Assembly (NCBI GenBank): GCA_900542045.1
Contig: UQMI01000002.1
Span: forward strand, 62,001 to 126,000
Length of the DNA stretch: 64,000 nt
Direction of reading: 5' to 3'
DNA from: an uncultured Blautia sp.
GTDB taxonomy: Bacteria > Bacillota > Clostridia > Lachnospirales > Lachnospiraceae
Below the pieces are notes generated by a model, which saw only the letters and a list, made by a program, of their open reading frames with translations, was not told the DNA's origin and ran no database searches. The position numbers and the translations under genes were made by a program. Of the stretch, positions 56,525-64,000 are shown one piece after another. The first letter of the stretch is position 1. Every line of letters begins with the position of its first letter.

Positions 56525-57372
56525 GAGCACGTATCATCAGCAGACAAAAAGAAAAAAAAGGATATACCAGACAGAAACTGATCGTATTATCAGTCCTGAC
56601 AGCATTGCTTTTGCTGGCAGCGGCTTTTGCCCCTTACCTGACCCCGCATGATCCCTATGAACAGAATCTGTCTCAGGCACTGCAGGCGCCTTCCGGGGCT
56701 CATCTGCTGGGAACCGACCGTTATGGAAGAGATATGCTATCCCGGGTGATCGTGGGAGGCCAGACTACTATCTTTTCTTCTCTGTTTCTGGTGGCGGTAA
56801 CTGCGGCGGTGGGAACGGCCGTGGGAGTTTTCTGCGGATATCTGGGAGGAAAGACAGACAGTCTGGTCATGCGGATCTCCGATGTTTTTCTGGCTTTTCC
56901 CGGTATGGTATTTGCCATTGCCATTGCCGGAGTCATGGGCGGCGGACTGGGAAATGCGGTGCTGGCGCTGGCCTGTATTTCCTGGCCCAAATATGCCAGA
57001 ATTGCCAGGAGCCAGGTGCTGGCCCTCAGGAAGAGCACGTTTATGGAAGCGGCCCGCCTGACCGGCTCGGGTCCGGTGAAACTGGTGGGAAAGCATATTT
57101 TACCCAATATTGCGGGCACTGTTTTAGTGACGGCCATGCTGGATGTGGGCACCATGATGATGGAAATTGCGGGCCTGTCCTTTCTGGGACTGGGCGCCAT
57201 GCCTCCGGCGGCGGAATGGGGATCCATGATGAGCAATGGACGGAGCATGCTCCAGACTTCTCCATGGGTGATCCTGGCCCCGGGGTGCGCCATTTTTCTG
57301 ACGGTGGTGCTGTTTAATCTGTTGGGAGACACCATTCGGGATGTGCTGGATCCCAGACAACGAAGTAGATAA
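56521..57372 (+). CDS. ABC transporter permease 2 (OppC/NikC type)
   Basis: A 283-residue permease with the OppC-like opening helix and the hallmark HLLGTDRYGRDMLSRVIVGG. The EAA loop is FMEAARLTGSGPVKLVGKHILPN (within KSTFMEAARLTGSG). It forms the channel with permease 1. Confidence 0.92.
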   Translation: MRARIISRQKEKKGYTRQKLIVLSVLTALLLLAAAFAPYLTPHDPYEQNLSQALQAPSGAHLLGTDRYGRDMLSRVIVGGQTTIFSSLFLVAVTAAVGTAVGVFCGYLGGKTDSLVMRISDVFLAFPGMVFAIAIAGVMGGGLGNAVLALACISWPKYARIARSQVLALRKSTFMEAARLTGSGPVKLVGKHILPNIAGTVLVTAMLDVGTMMMEIAGLSFLGLGAMPPAAEWGSMMSNGRSMLQTSPWVILAPGCAIFLTVVLFNLLGDTIRDVLDPRQRSR

Positions 57373-57393
57373 CACAGGAAAAGGAGTATAGAT

Positions 57394-58977
57394 ATGACAA
57401 GAAAAATACTGGCAGTCCTGCTGGCGGCGGCGCTGACAGCAGGCGCACTGGCCGGCTGCGGAGGAAGCGGAGACAGCGGGAATGGCTCTGGGGCGGACAG
57501 CGGAGGATCCGCTTCCGGGGAGGAGAAAGTATTCAATTACGGGACCACGGCTTATGGAGTGGAAATGGGAAATACCGGATTGAATCCTCATGAGAACTAC
57601 TCCGGCTGGTCCACTGTGCGCTACGGCGTGGGAGAGACTTTGTTCCGGTTTACGGAAAATATGGAGCTGGAGCCCTGGCTGGCAGAAGGCTATGAGCAGA
57701 TCGATGAATATACAGTAAAGATCACGCTGAAGGATAACATTACCTTCAGCAGCGGACGGGCTCTGGACGGCCAGGCAGTGAAGGAATGCCTGGAGCATCT
57801 GATCGAAAATCATGACCGGGCGCCCGGAGATTTGAAAATCAGGGAGATTACCGCAGAGGGCCAGACGGTGACCATATCCTCAGAAGAAAAAGTACCGGCT
57901 CTGCTGAACTATCTCAGTGATCCCTATGGTGCCATTATCGATATGGAGTATGGAATCACGGAAGACAGGAATGTGGCCGGAACAGGACCGTTTATTGCCA
58001 CCAGTATCTCTGACACAGAGATCACTCTGGAGAAAAATCCCAATTACTGGGGCGGGGAAGTGAAAATGGATCAGATCCATGTGCAGGAGATTGTGGACGG
58101 GGATACGCTGACCATGGCCATGCAGTCTGGAGAGGTGGATGCAGTCCAGGGGCTGCCCTATGCCAGCCTGGCCCTGTTTCAGGATAACAGTTCCTACAAA
58201 ATCAGCTCCACCGAAACCTCCCGGGTATTTTTCGCGCAGATGAATTATGAAACGCCTGCGCTGCAGGACCTTAATGTGCGCAAAGCCATCGTCATGGGCA
58301 TTGACAAGGAAGGATTTACCAGCAGTCTGCTGAGCGGCAATGGTACACCGGCAGTGGGAGCATTTCCCTCCAACTTTTCCTTTGGCAATGAATCGGTGAC
58401 GGCGCCGGAGTATGATCCGGAGGCAGCCAGAGAACTGCTGGCAGAATCCGGATGGGAGGATATAGACGGAGACGGCTATGTGGATAAGGACGGAGAGACT
58501 CTGACTCTCCGGTGGCTGACGTATCCGGGCCGTCAGGAGCTTCCTCTTCTGGCAGAGGCGGCTCAGGCAACCCTGAAGGATATCGGCATTCAGGTGGAGA
58601 TCAACAATACCGAAAATACCCAGGATTTTCTGGACCGGGGAGAATGGGATATTTATGCCAGTGCCTTTGTAACGGCACCTACCGGGGATTCGGAATATTT
58701 CTTTACCACCCATTGTCTGAAAGACTCGGCCAGAAACAGGGGAAATTATTATAATGCACAGCTGGAGGAGCTGGAAGCACAGCTTCATGAGGAATTTGAT
58801 CCGGAGAAGCGGAGCGAACTGGCCGTGCAGATGCAGCAGATCCTGCTGGATGACTGCGGATTTATCTTTGTGTCCCATTTGAAAATGTCCTTTGTCATGA
58901 AATCCAGTGTAACAGGCTTTGAGGCCCATCCTTCGGATTATTATGAGATCACTGCAGATCTGGATTATCAGGAATAG
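57394..58977 (+). CDS. ABC transporter substrate-binding lipoprotein (SBP_bac_5)
   Basis: A 527-residue extracytoplasmic binding protein with lipobox ALAGC (C22), a Gly/Ser-rich linker (22-48), and the SBP_bac_5 fold of peptide, nickel and opine-metal binding proteins. WSTVRYGVGETLFRF near residue 70 resembles the NikA branch. It contains DIDGDGYVDKDGE (about 362-374), a calcium-loop-like acidic turn seen in this family. Ligand could be a short peptide, Ni2+-chelate or similar. AAGGAG precedes the ATG. Confidence 0.88.
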   Translation: MTRKILAVLLAAALTAGALAGCGGSGDSGNGSGADSGGSASGEEKVFNYGTTAYGVEMGNTGLNPHENYSGWSTVRYGVGETLFRFTENMELEPWLAEGYEQIDEYTVKITLKDNITFSSGRALDGQAVKECLEHLIENHDRAPGDLKIREITAEGQTVTISSEEKVPALLNYLSDPYGAIIDMEYGITEDRNVAGTGPFIATSISDTEITLEKNPNYWGGEVKMDQIHVQEIVDGDTLTMAMQSGEVDAVQGLPYASLALFQDNSSYKISSTETSRVFFAQMNYETPALQDLNVRKAIVMGIDKEGFTSSLLSGNGTPAVGAFPSNFSFGNESVTAPEYDPEAARELLAESGWEDIDGDGYVDKDGETLTLRWLTYPGRQELPLLAEAAQATLKDIGIQVEINNTENTQDFLDRGEWDIYASAFVTAPTGDSEYFFTTHCLKDSARNRGNYYNAQLEELEAQLHEEFDPEKRSELAVQMQQILLDDCGFIFVSHLKMSFVMKSSVTGFEAHPSDYYEITADLDYQE

Positions 58978-59030
58978 CAGATGGGAAAGCAGGAAAATTG
59001 ATTTTGAAAGACCGGAAACAGGAGGAAAAG

Positions 59031-59831
59031 ATGGAACAGCCATTACTGGATGTACAACATGTGGAGATCCGTTACAACGGAATGCCGGTGGTACAGGATG
59101 TGTCCTTTCAGGTACAGCCCGGAGAGATCCTGGGGATCGTGGGTGAGTCCGGCAGCGGAAAAAGTACTTTGATCCGCGGGATCATGGGCCTGCTGGAAAA
59201 TACCGGAACCGTAACCCGGGGGAATATTTATTACAAAGGCAAAAATGTGCTGGAAGCCCGGGGAGAAGAACTGCGCAGTCTGCGGGGACCCCAGATGGGG
59301 ATGATCTTCCAGAATACAGAAGCTTCTCTGTGTCCGGTGCGGACCATAGAAGAGCAGCTGTACGAAAGCGTAATGGAGCATGAAGAACGGCCTGGTTCCA
59401 GAGCTCTCCGCAGGGAAGTAAAAGACAGGGCGTTGGAGCTGTTTTCCAAAATGGGACTGACGGACGGAGAACGGATCCTGAAAAGTTACCCCTTTGAGCT
59501 GTCCGGCGGCATGAACCAGCGGGTGGGAATCCTGCTGGCCATGATCCTGAATCCGGCTCTGCTCCTGGCGGATGAGCCCACCAGTGCCCTGGATGTGACG
59601 GTGCAGGCCCAGGTAGTGGAAGAAATGATGAAGATCCGGGAAACCTTTGGAACAGCCATTGTACTGGTAACCCATAATATGGGTGTAGTGGAGCGGATGG
59701 CGGACTGGGTCGCTGTTATGTACCAGGGAAAAATTGTGGAGTACGGTGAGAAAGAAGCGGTGCTTGGCTGCCCGAAGGACAGCTACACCAGAAAACTGCT
59801 GGGGTCTGTACTGCGGATCCGGAGGCAGTGA
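59031..59831 (+). CDS. ABC transporter ATPase 1 (OppD/NikD type)
   Basis: A 266-residue ATPase with Walker A GESGSGKST, signature LSGGMNQR, Walker B LLLADEP and the D-loop SALD. AGGAGG lies before the ATG at 59031; the earlier ATG at 58998 has no site. It lacks the C-terminal oligopeptide-transporter extension of full-length OppD, as do many NikD proteins. Confidence 0.92.
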   Translation: MEQPLLDVQHVEIRYNGMPVVQDVSFQVQPGEILGIVGESGSGKSTLIRGIMGLLENTGTVTRGNIYYKGKNVLEARGEELRSLRGPQMGMIFQNTEASLCPVRTIEEQLYESVMEHEERPGSRALRREVKDRALELFSKMGLTDGERILKSYPFELSGGMNQRVGILLAMILNPALLLADEPTSALDVTVQAQVVEEMMKIRETFGTAIVLVTHNMGVVERMADWVAVMYQGKIVEYGEKEAVLGCPKDSYTRKLLGSVLRIRRQ

Positions 59832-59908
59832 ATGTCCGGATAAAGAGGCGGAAGCGGCCGGCTCTGAAGGAAGACAGGGCTGGAAAGATAAGGAACGGGA
59901 AAGACAAA

Positions 59909-60664
59909 ATGGAAACGATACTGGAAGTGAAAAATCTGAAAAAGACCTTTTATCAAAACAGAAGCTCCCATCCGGCGGTCAATGGGATCAGTTTTTCTCT
60001 GGGAAAGGGAGAGTGTCTGGGACTGGTGGGGGAGAGCGGCTGCGGAAAAAGCACCACAGCCCGTCTGATCACCCGTCTGATCAGGCCGGATGAAGGCAGT
60101 ATTGTACTGGAAGGGCAGGAAATGACAGAACTAAAAGGCAGACAGCTGCGGAACATGTATGGCCGGGTGCAGATGGTATTTCAGACGCCCCAGGAATCCT
60201 TTGACCCCAGATGTACCCTGGGCGACGGGATCATGGAGAGTATGAGAAATCAGGGAGCAGGAAAGAAAGCAGCCTGGGAAAGGATGGATAAACTTCTGGA
60301 AATGGTGGAACTGGAGCCGGAACTGGCCCGCCGCTATCCCCACGAGGTCAGCGGAGGACAGTGCCAGCGGGCCGCCATTGCCAGAGCGCTGGCAGTGAAC
60401 CCCAGGCTTTTGATCTGTGATGAAGCCACCAGTGCTCTGGATGTGACTGTACAGGCCCAGGTAATGGAGCTGCTGAAGAAGCTGCAGAAGGAAATGCATC
60501 TTTCGCTGCTCTTCATCAGTCATGATCTGGCTCTGGTCCAGGCTCTCTGCAACCGGATCCTGGTGATGTATCAGGGAAAGATCGTAGAGGAAGGTACTCC
60601 GGATGAAGTGATCCTTCATCCACGGGAAGAATATACAAAAAAACTCATCGATTCTGTACTTTAA
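59909..60664 (+). CDS. ABC transporter ATPase 2 (OppF/NikE type)
   Basis: A 251-residue ATPase with Walker A GESGCGKST, signature VSGGQCQR, Walker B LLICDEA and D-loop SALD. It pairs with ATPase 1. The frame extends upstream to 59828, overlapping ATPase 1 with a basic leader; the ATG at 59909 has GGGAAAG in front and starts the normal METILEVKNLKKTF. Confidence 0.9.
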   Translation: METILEVKNLKKTFYQNRSSHPAVNGISFSLGKGECLGLVGESGCGKSTTARLITRLIRPDEGSIVLEGQEMTELKGRQLRNMYGRVQMVFQTPQESFDPRCTLGDGIMESMRNQGAGKKAAWERMDKLLEMVELEPELARRYPHEVSGGQCQRAAIARALAVNPRLLICDEATSALDVTVQAQVMELLKKLQKEMHLSLLFISHDLALVQALCNRILVMYQGKIVEEGTPDEVILHPREEYTKKLIDSVL

Positions 60665-60699
60665 GGAATCCGATGGGAACAGCAGGAGGAAAGGGCGGT

Positions 60700-62136
60700 A
60701 TGAAAAACGGAGAGAAAAATGTTTACCGGGTGGAAAAAGATTCCATCGGAACAAAGGATGTACCAGAAGATGTTTATTATGGGGTGCAGTCGCTGCGTGC
60801 AGCGGAAAATTTCCATATAACGGGATTAAGTATGCACCCGGAATTTATCAACAGTCTGTCCTGCATTAAGAAAGCAGCGGCAATCACCAACTGCGAAGCA
60901 GGTCTGCTGGATAAGAAAATCGCATCGGCCATTGTAAAAGCCTGTGACGAGATTGTTGCAGGCGGCCTTCATGATGATTTCATTGTGGATCCGATCCAGG
61001 GAGGTGCGGGAACCTCCATGAATATGAATGCCAATGAAGTCATTGCCAACCGGGCCATTGATATTCTGGGCGGCACCAGAGGCGATTACACTCTGGTACA
61101 TCCCAATGACCATGTGAACTATGGACAGTCCACCAACGATGTGATCCCCACTGCCGGGAAGATGACTTCCCTGCGGCTGCTGGCAAATCTGAAGGCCGAG
61201 CTTCTGAAGCTTCATGAGGCATTGCTGGCAAAGGCAAAAGAATTCGATCATGTGATCAAGATGGGGCGGACGCAGATGCAGGATGCCGTACCAATCCGGC
61301 TGGGACAGGAATTTCAGGCCTATGCAGATGCTGTCCGGAGAGATGTGCAGAGAATGGATAAGGCCATGGATGAGATGCGTTATCTGAACATGGGAGGAAC
61401 GGCCATCGGCACAGGGATCAATGCCGATGAAGTCTATCTGAAAAGAATTGTTCCCAAGTTGTCGGAAGTATCCAATATGGAATTTGTCCAGGCCTTTGAC
61501 CTGATTGACGCAACACAGAATCTGGATCCCTTTGTATCCGTTTCCGGTTCGGTAAAGGCCTGCGCCGTGACTCTTTCCAAAATAGCCAATGACCTTCGGC
61601 TGATGTCTTCTGGACCGCGGGCAGGTTTTGGGGAGATCAATCTTCCGGCCAGACAGAACGGTTCTTCCATAATGCCCGGTAAGGTGAATCCGGTGATTCC
61701 GGAGGTTGTGAATCAGGTGGCGTTCTATGTTATTGGGAATGATATGACCATCACCATGGCGGCTGAAGCCGGACAGCTGGAATTAAACGCGTTTGAACCC
61801 ATTGTATTTTACTGTCTGTTCCAGTCCATTGATACGCTGGCTTATGCAGTCCAGACCTTTGTGGAAAACTGTGTGACCGGTATCACGGCCAATGAGGAGC
61901 GCTGCCGGTATCTGGTGGAAAACAGTATAGGTGTCATTACAGCCCTTTCCCCTCATGTGGGATATCAGAAAGCTGCAGACATTGCTAAAAAAGCGCTGAA
62001 TACCGGAGAATCTGTCCGCAGTCTGATTCTTGGAGAAAAACTGCTGACAGAGGAAGAACTGGATCGAATCCTGGACCCGGTTCAGATGACAGAGCCGGGT
62101 ATCTCCGGAAAAGATCTGCTGACCAGAAAAGTGTGA
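60700..62136 (+). CDS. aspA: aspartate ammonia-lyase
   Basis: A 478-residue member of the fumarase/aspartase superfamily. The flexible signature loop GSSIMPGKVNP is present, along with GQSTNDVIPTA and MGRTQMQDAVPI. These favour aspartase over class II fumarase, though the two are close. It splits aspartate to fumarate and ammonia. GGAGGAAAGGGCGGT lies before the ATG at 60700. It follows the ABC operon by 35 bases, without a terminator, so it may be co-transcribed. Confidence 0.88.
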   Translation: MKNGEKNVYRVEKDSIGTKDVPEDVYYGVQSLRAAENFHITGLSMHPEFINSLSCIKKAAAITNCEAGLLDKKIASAIVKACDEIVAGGLHDDFIVDPIQGGAGTSMNMNANEVIANRAIDILGGTRGDYTLVHPNDHVNYGQSTNDVIPTAGKMTSLRLLANLKAELLKLHEALLAKAKEFDHVIKMGRTQMQDAVPIRLGQEFQAYADAVRRDVQRMDKAMDEMRYLNMGGTAIGTGINADEVYLKRIVPKLSEVSNMEFVQAFDLIDATQNLDPFVSVSGSVKACAVTLSKIANDLRLMSSGPRAGFGEINLPARQNGSSIMPGKVNPVIPEVVNQVAFYVIGNDMTITMAAEAGQLELNAFEPIVFYCLFQSIDTLAYAVQTFVENCVTGITANEERCRYLVENSIGVITALSPHVGYQKAADIAKKALNTGESVRSLILGEKLLTEEELDRILDPVQMTEPGISGKDLLTRKV

Positions 62137-62182
62137 GGAGGGCAGTTGGCCTGTATTCAGGTATCCGGACTGGAATAGCCGG

Positions 62183-62211
62183 TTGTGATCTTTTCGGGAA
62201 TTCCGTATAAT
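62183..62211 (+). promoter_or_regulatory. promoter of the cyclase-family gene
   Basis: TTGTGA, 17 bases, perfect TATAAT (62206-62211), with a leader of about 85 bases before the ATG at 62303. Confidence 0.7.
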
Positions 62212-62302
62212 GGAGAAAAGGAAAATCCCCGGAGATAAGTATGCGGAATAGAAGACAAATGCGTAAGTCAGAAGGTCGGGGCCGGAAGAGGAGGAGAGCG
62301 GG

Positions 62303-62905
62303 ATGAAACGATATGATATTTCCCAGGAAATATTTGGATGTGAAGTCTATCCGGGAGACCCGGAACCGGTGTACAGCCAGCTGGCCTGGATTTCCAGGGG
62401 AGATGATTACAATCTGTCAGCATTTTCCATGTGCAGTCATAACGGTACCCATGTGGATGCACCCCGGCATTTCTGTGAGAAAGGCAGAACAATCGGAGAT
62501 ATGGGATTGGAGGCTTTTGTGGGGCCGGTCTTTGTGGCAGAACAGCAGGGGGCTGTCACGGGTGATGCGGTAAGGCAGATCCTGGAAAAGGCACAGAAGG
62601 CCGGAAACGATGCGTGCAGGAGGATCCTGCTGAAGGGGAAAGCCATGCTGACCCGGGAAGGAGCGGAAATACTGGCAGGAGCAGGTCTGCTGCTGTTTGG
62701 CAATGAAGCACAGACGGTGGGAACAGAGGAAAATTCCATGGAAGTACACAGGATCCTTCTGGGGGCAGATATGGCCATACTGGAGGGAATCCGGCTGGAA
62801 GATGTACCGGAAGGCATGTATCTTCTCTGTGCTGCCCCACTGAATCTGGGCAGGGCAGAGGGAGCACCGTGCAGAGCAGTGCTGCTCCAGTTGGATGAGA
62901 CCTGA
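62303..62905 (+). CDS. cyclase / kynurenine-formamidase-like hydrolase
   Basis: A 200-residue metal-dependent hydrolase of the cyclase family (PF04199). The metal motif HNGTHVDAPRHF (46-57) is complete and the C-terminal CAAPLNLGRAEGAPCRAVLL is family-typical. Known members hydrolyse N-formylkynurenine or isatin, or cyclise polyketides. No tryptophan-degradation gene lies nearby; substrate unknown. AGGAGGAG precedes the ATG. Confidence 0.85.
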   Translation: MKRYDISQEIFGCEVYPGDPEPVYSQLAWISRGDDYNLSAFSMCSHNGTHVDAPRHFCEKGRTIGDMGLEAFVGPVFVAEQQGAVTGDAVRQILEKAQKAGNDACRRILLKGKAMLTREGAEILAGAGLLLFGNEAQTVGTEENSMEVHRILLGADMAILEGIRLEDVPEGMYLLCAAPLNLGRAEGAPCRAVLLQLDET

Positions 62906-63008
62906 GCAGATGTAAGGATATCCTGGAGAAGCATATGCTGCAGGCCGGAGTGGCAGTGTAGGGAGCCGGCTGTGCAGGAGCGGAAGATGAGCAGGAGGAC
63001 GAGGTGGA

Positions 63009-63221
63009 ATGTTTGGAAGAAAGAAAACAGAGAAGAAGACTTATGACAGGGAGAAGTTGCGTCCAGTGCTGAAATGCAGTATCTGCAATGGAGAGCAGGT
63101 GGCGGGATTCAGGGAAATCCAAACGGGAAGATTTCAGGAAGTCATGTTTATACGGAATGAGAAAGATCTGGAGGAATTTTTGAGAACCTATGATCTTTCT
63201 GAAATTGACAGAGAATATTGA
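63009..63221 (+). CDS. small conserved hypothetical protein (70 aa)
   Basis: A 70-residue protein with a basic N-terminus and a short core KCSICNGEQVAGFREIQTG. I recognise it as a small Lachnospiraceae protein of unknown function, sometimes mislabelled aspartate dehydrogenase (recollection). Only one C-x-x-C pair is present, so a metal site is possible but incomplete. AGGAGGACGAGGTGG lies just before the ATG. Confidence 0.75.
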   Translation: MFGRKKTEKKTYDREKLRPVLKCSICNGEQVAGFREIQTGRFQEVMFIRNEKDLEEFLRTYDLSEIDREY

Positions 63222-63283
63222 GATGTTTTCCGGGTTGTTCTGACTGTGTCGATGAAGAAATTTTATTTTTTTGAAGAAAGTTC

Positions 63284-63313
63284 TTGACAAAGGAGAGCAT
63301 ACAGGAGTAGAAT
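63284..63313 (+). promoter_or_regulatory. promoter of the ammonium transporter leader
   Basis: A perfect TTGACA (63284-63289), 18 bases, TAGAAT (63308-63313). The predicted start is near 63320, right before a strong hairpin. Confidence 0.75.
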
Positions 63314-63325
63314 GTGCACCATAAG

Positions 63326-63370
63326 AAAGACGAAGATGTTGAAGAGCCACATCTTCGTCTTTTTCTTTTT
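63326..63370 (+). terminator. leader terminator upstream of the ammonium transporter
   Basis: AAAGACGAAGATGT pairs perfectly with ACATCTTCGTCTTT (14 bp, 9-base loop) and is followed by TTCTTTTTT. It lies between the promoter and the amt ribosome site, so transcription must pass it to reach the gene. Confidence 0.85.
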
Positions 63371-63445
63371 TGCAGGTGAGCAGTATCAAAACCCGGGAGA
63401 GAAGAAGCCTTTTCCTGTAAAAAGCATTTTTGAGGAGGCGATCAT

Positions 63446-64000
63446 ATGAGTAACATGACGATGATAGTGGATACTTTTTGGGTGCTCGTTGCCGCAATTC
63501 TGGTATTTTTTATGAATCTGGGGTTTGCTGCAGTGGAAGCGGGATTTGCCCGGGCAAAGAATACGGTAAATATCCTGTCCAAGAACTTTATTGTGTTTGC
63601 AGTCTCTTCGCTGGGATTTATGCTTCTGGGATGGGGACTGATGTTTGGCGGTGACAATCCTTTTGTGGGAACCAGTCATCTGTTTATTCTCGGCAATTCG
63701 GATCTGTCGTTTTATGACGGAACGCTGACAGAAAATGTTCCGTTCTGGGGAAAATTTTTCTTTCAGCTTGTGTTCTGCGGCACAGCGGCGACTATTGTAT
63801 CCGGAGCTGTTGCAGAGAGGATTAAATACGTATCATTTATTATTTTCTCTTTTGTTCTGACGCTGTTTATTTATCCCGTCATCGGGCACTGGGTGTGGGG
63901 CGGCGGCTGGCTGGCAGATCTGGGATTTATGGATTTTGCGGGAGATACCGTCGTACATTCTCTGGGAGGCTGGGGCGCTCTCTCTGGAGCCATGATCCTG
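63446..64000 (+). CDS. amt: ammonium transporter (3' partial)
   Basis: The first 185 codons of an Amt/MEP/Rh-type ammonium channel; the frame runs off the window. Helix 1 starts near DTFWVLVAAILVFFMNLGFAAVEAGF (in part FFMNLGFAAVEAGFAR). The later GHWVWGGGWLADLGFMDFAG and HSLGGWGALSGA are conserved family stretches, the latter with the first of the pore histidines region. TGAGGAGG precedes the ATG. A glnK-type PII gene would be expected downstream but is outside the window. Confidence 0.95.
   Translation, partial: MSNMTMIVDTFWVLVAAILVFFMNLGFAAVEAGFARAKNTVNILSKNFIVFAVSSLGFMLLGWGLMFGGDNPFVGTSHLFILGNSDLSFYDGTLTENVPFWGKFFFQLVFCGTAATIVSGAVAERIKYVSFIIFSFVLTLFIYPVIGHWVWGGGWLADLGFMDFAGDTVVHSLGGWGALSGAMIL

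Overview
The window reads as a chromosomal segment of an anaerobic Gram-positive gut Clostridium, most likely Lachnospiraceae and perhaps Blautia-like (inference). The grounds are a complete V-type ATPase operon, an indolepyruvate:ferredoxin oxidoreductase, a fused AdhE, AGGAGG-type ribosome sites, dense intrinsic terminators and lipoprotein transport proteins. I see no rRNA, tRNA, insertion sequence, CRISPR array or phage block.

Layout. 1-1180: the end of a sensor kinase, its AraC-type response regulator, and a small conserved protein. 1435-3904: a YbhJ-type aconitase homologue with its own promoter and terminator. 4119-5411: a Mrr-N/SIR2 defence-like gene broken by one in-frame TAG. 5591-9238: a GH30 glycosidase divergent from an SDR / SDR-like / ThuA operon. 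9420-10535: about 1.1 kb of AT-rich, purine-rich DNA with no credible gene, a strong promoter and a chain of hairpins; I read it as a candidate large structured non-coding RNA. 10648-13654: a pseudouridine synthase, an AI-2E/YtvI-type membrane protein and an orphan sugar-binding lipoprotein. 13947-22631: a nine-gene V-ATPase operon (H-I-K-E-C-F-A-B-D) whose rotor subunit carries the Na+-site residues. 22896-29463: two Na+ symporters, iorAB and an aminotransferase, an amino-acid oxidation module. 29595-33047 (minus): a kinase-fold phosphotransferase and adhE, the latter under a consensus promoter with two Rex-like operators. 33540-34250: remnants of a divergent HxlR regulator / flavoprotein pair joined by a deletion. 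34332-38441: DUF3786, TypA, an OB-fold ssDNA-binding-like protein and a CobO-like ATPase.

38513-52801 is a 14-kb surface-glycan operon. RfbF, RfbG and RfbH make a CDP-3,6-dideoxy-4-keto sugar. A thiamine-diphosphate enzyme and a reductase follow, a combination known from yersiniose (two-carbon-branched dideoxyhexose) synthesis. With them are two paralogous CapK/PaaK-like adenylate-forming enzymes, a flippase, a polyprenyl-phosphate glycosyltransferase and a YfhO-type membrane protein.

52959-62905 holds a methyltransferase, an M14 deacylase-methyltransferase fusion, a five-gene Opp/Nik-type ABC importer, aspartate ammonia-lyase and a cyclase-family protein; it may make or process and import a small methylated or metal-binding compound (inference). 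The window ends with a small conserved protein and the start of an ammonium transporter whose leader contains a strong terminator.

Na+ is a common thread: a Na+-type V-ATPase sits directly upstream of two Na+-coupled amino-acid symporters and a ferredoxin-reducing oxidoreductase.
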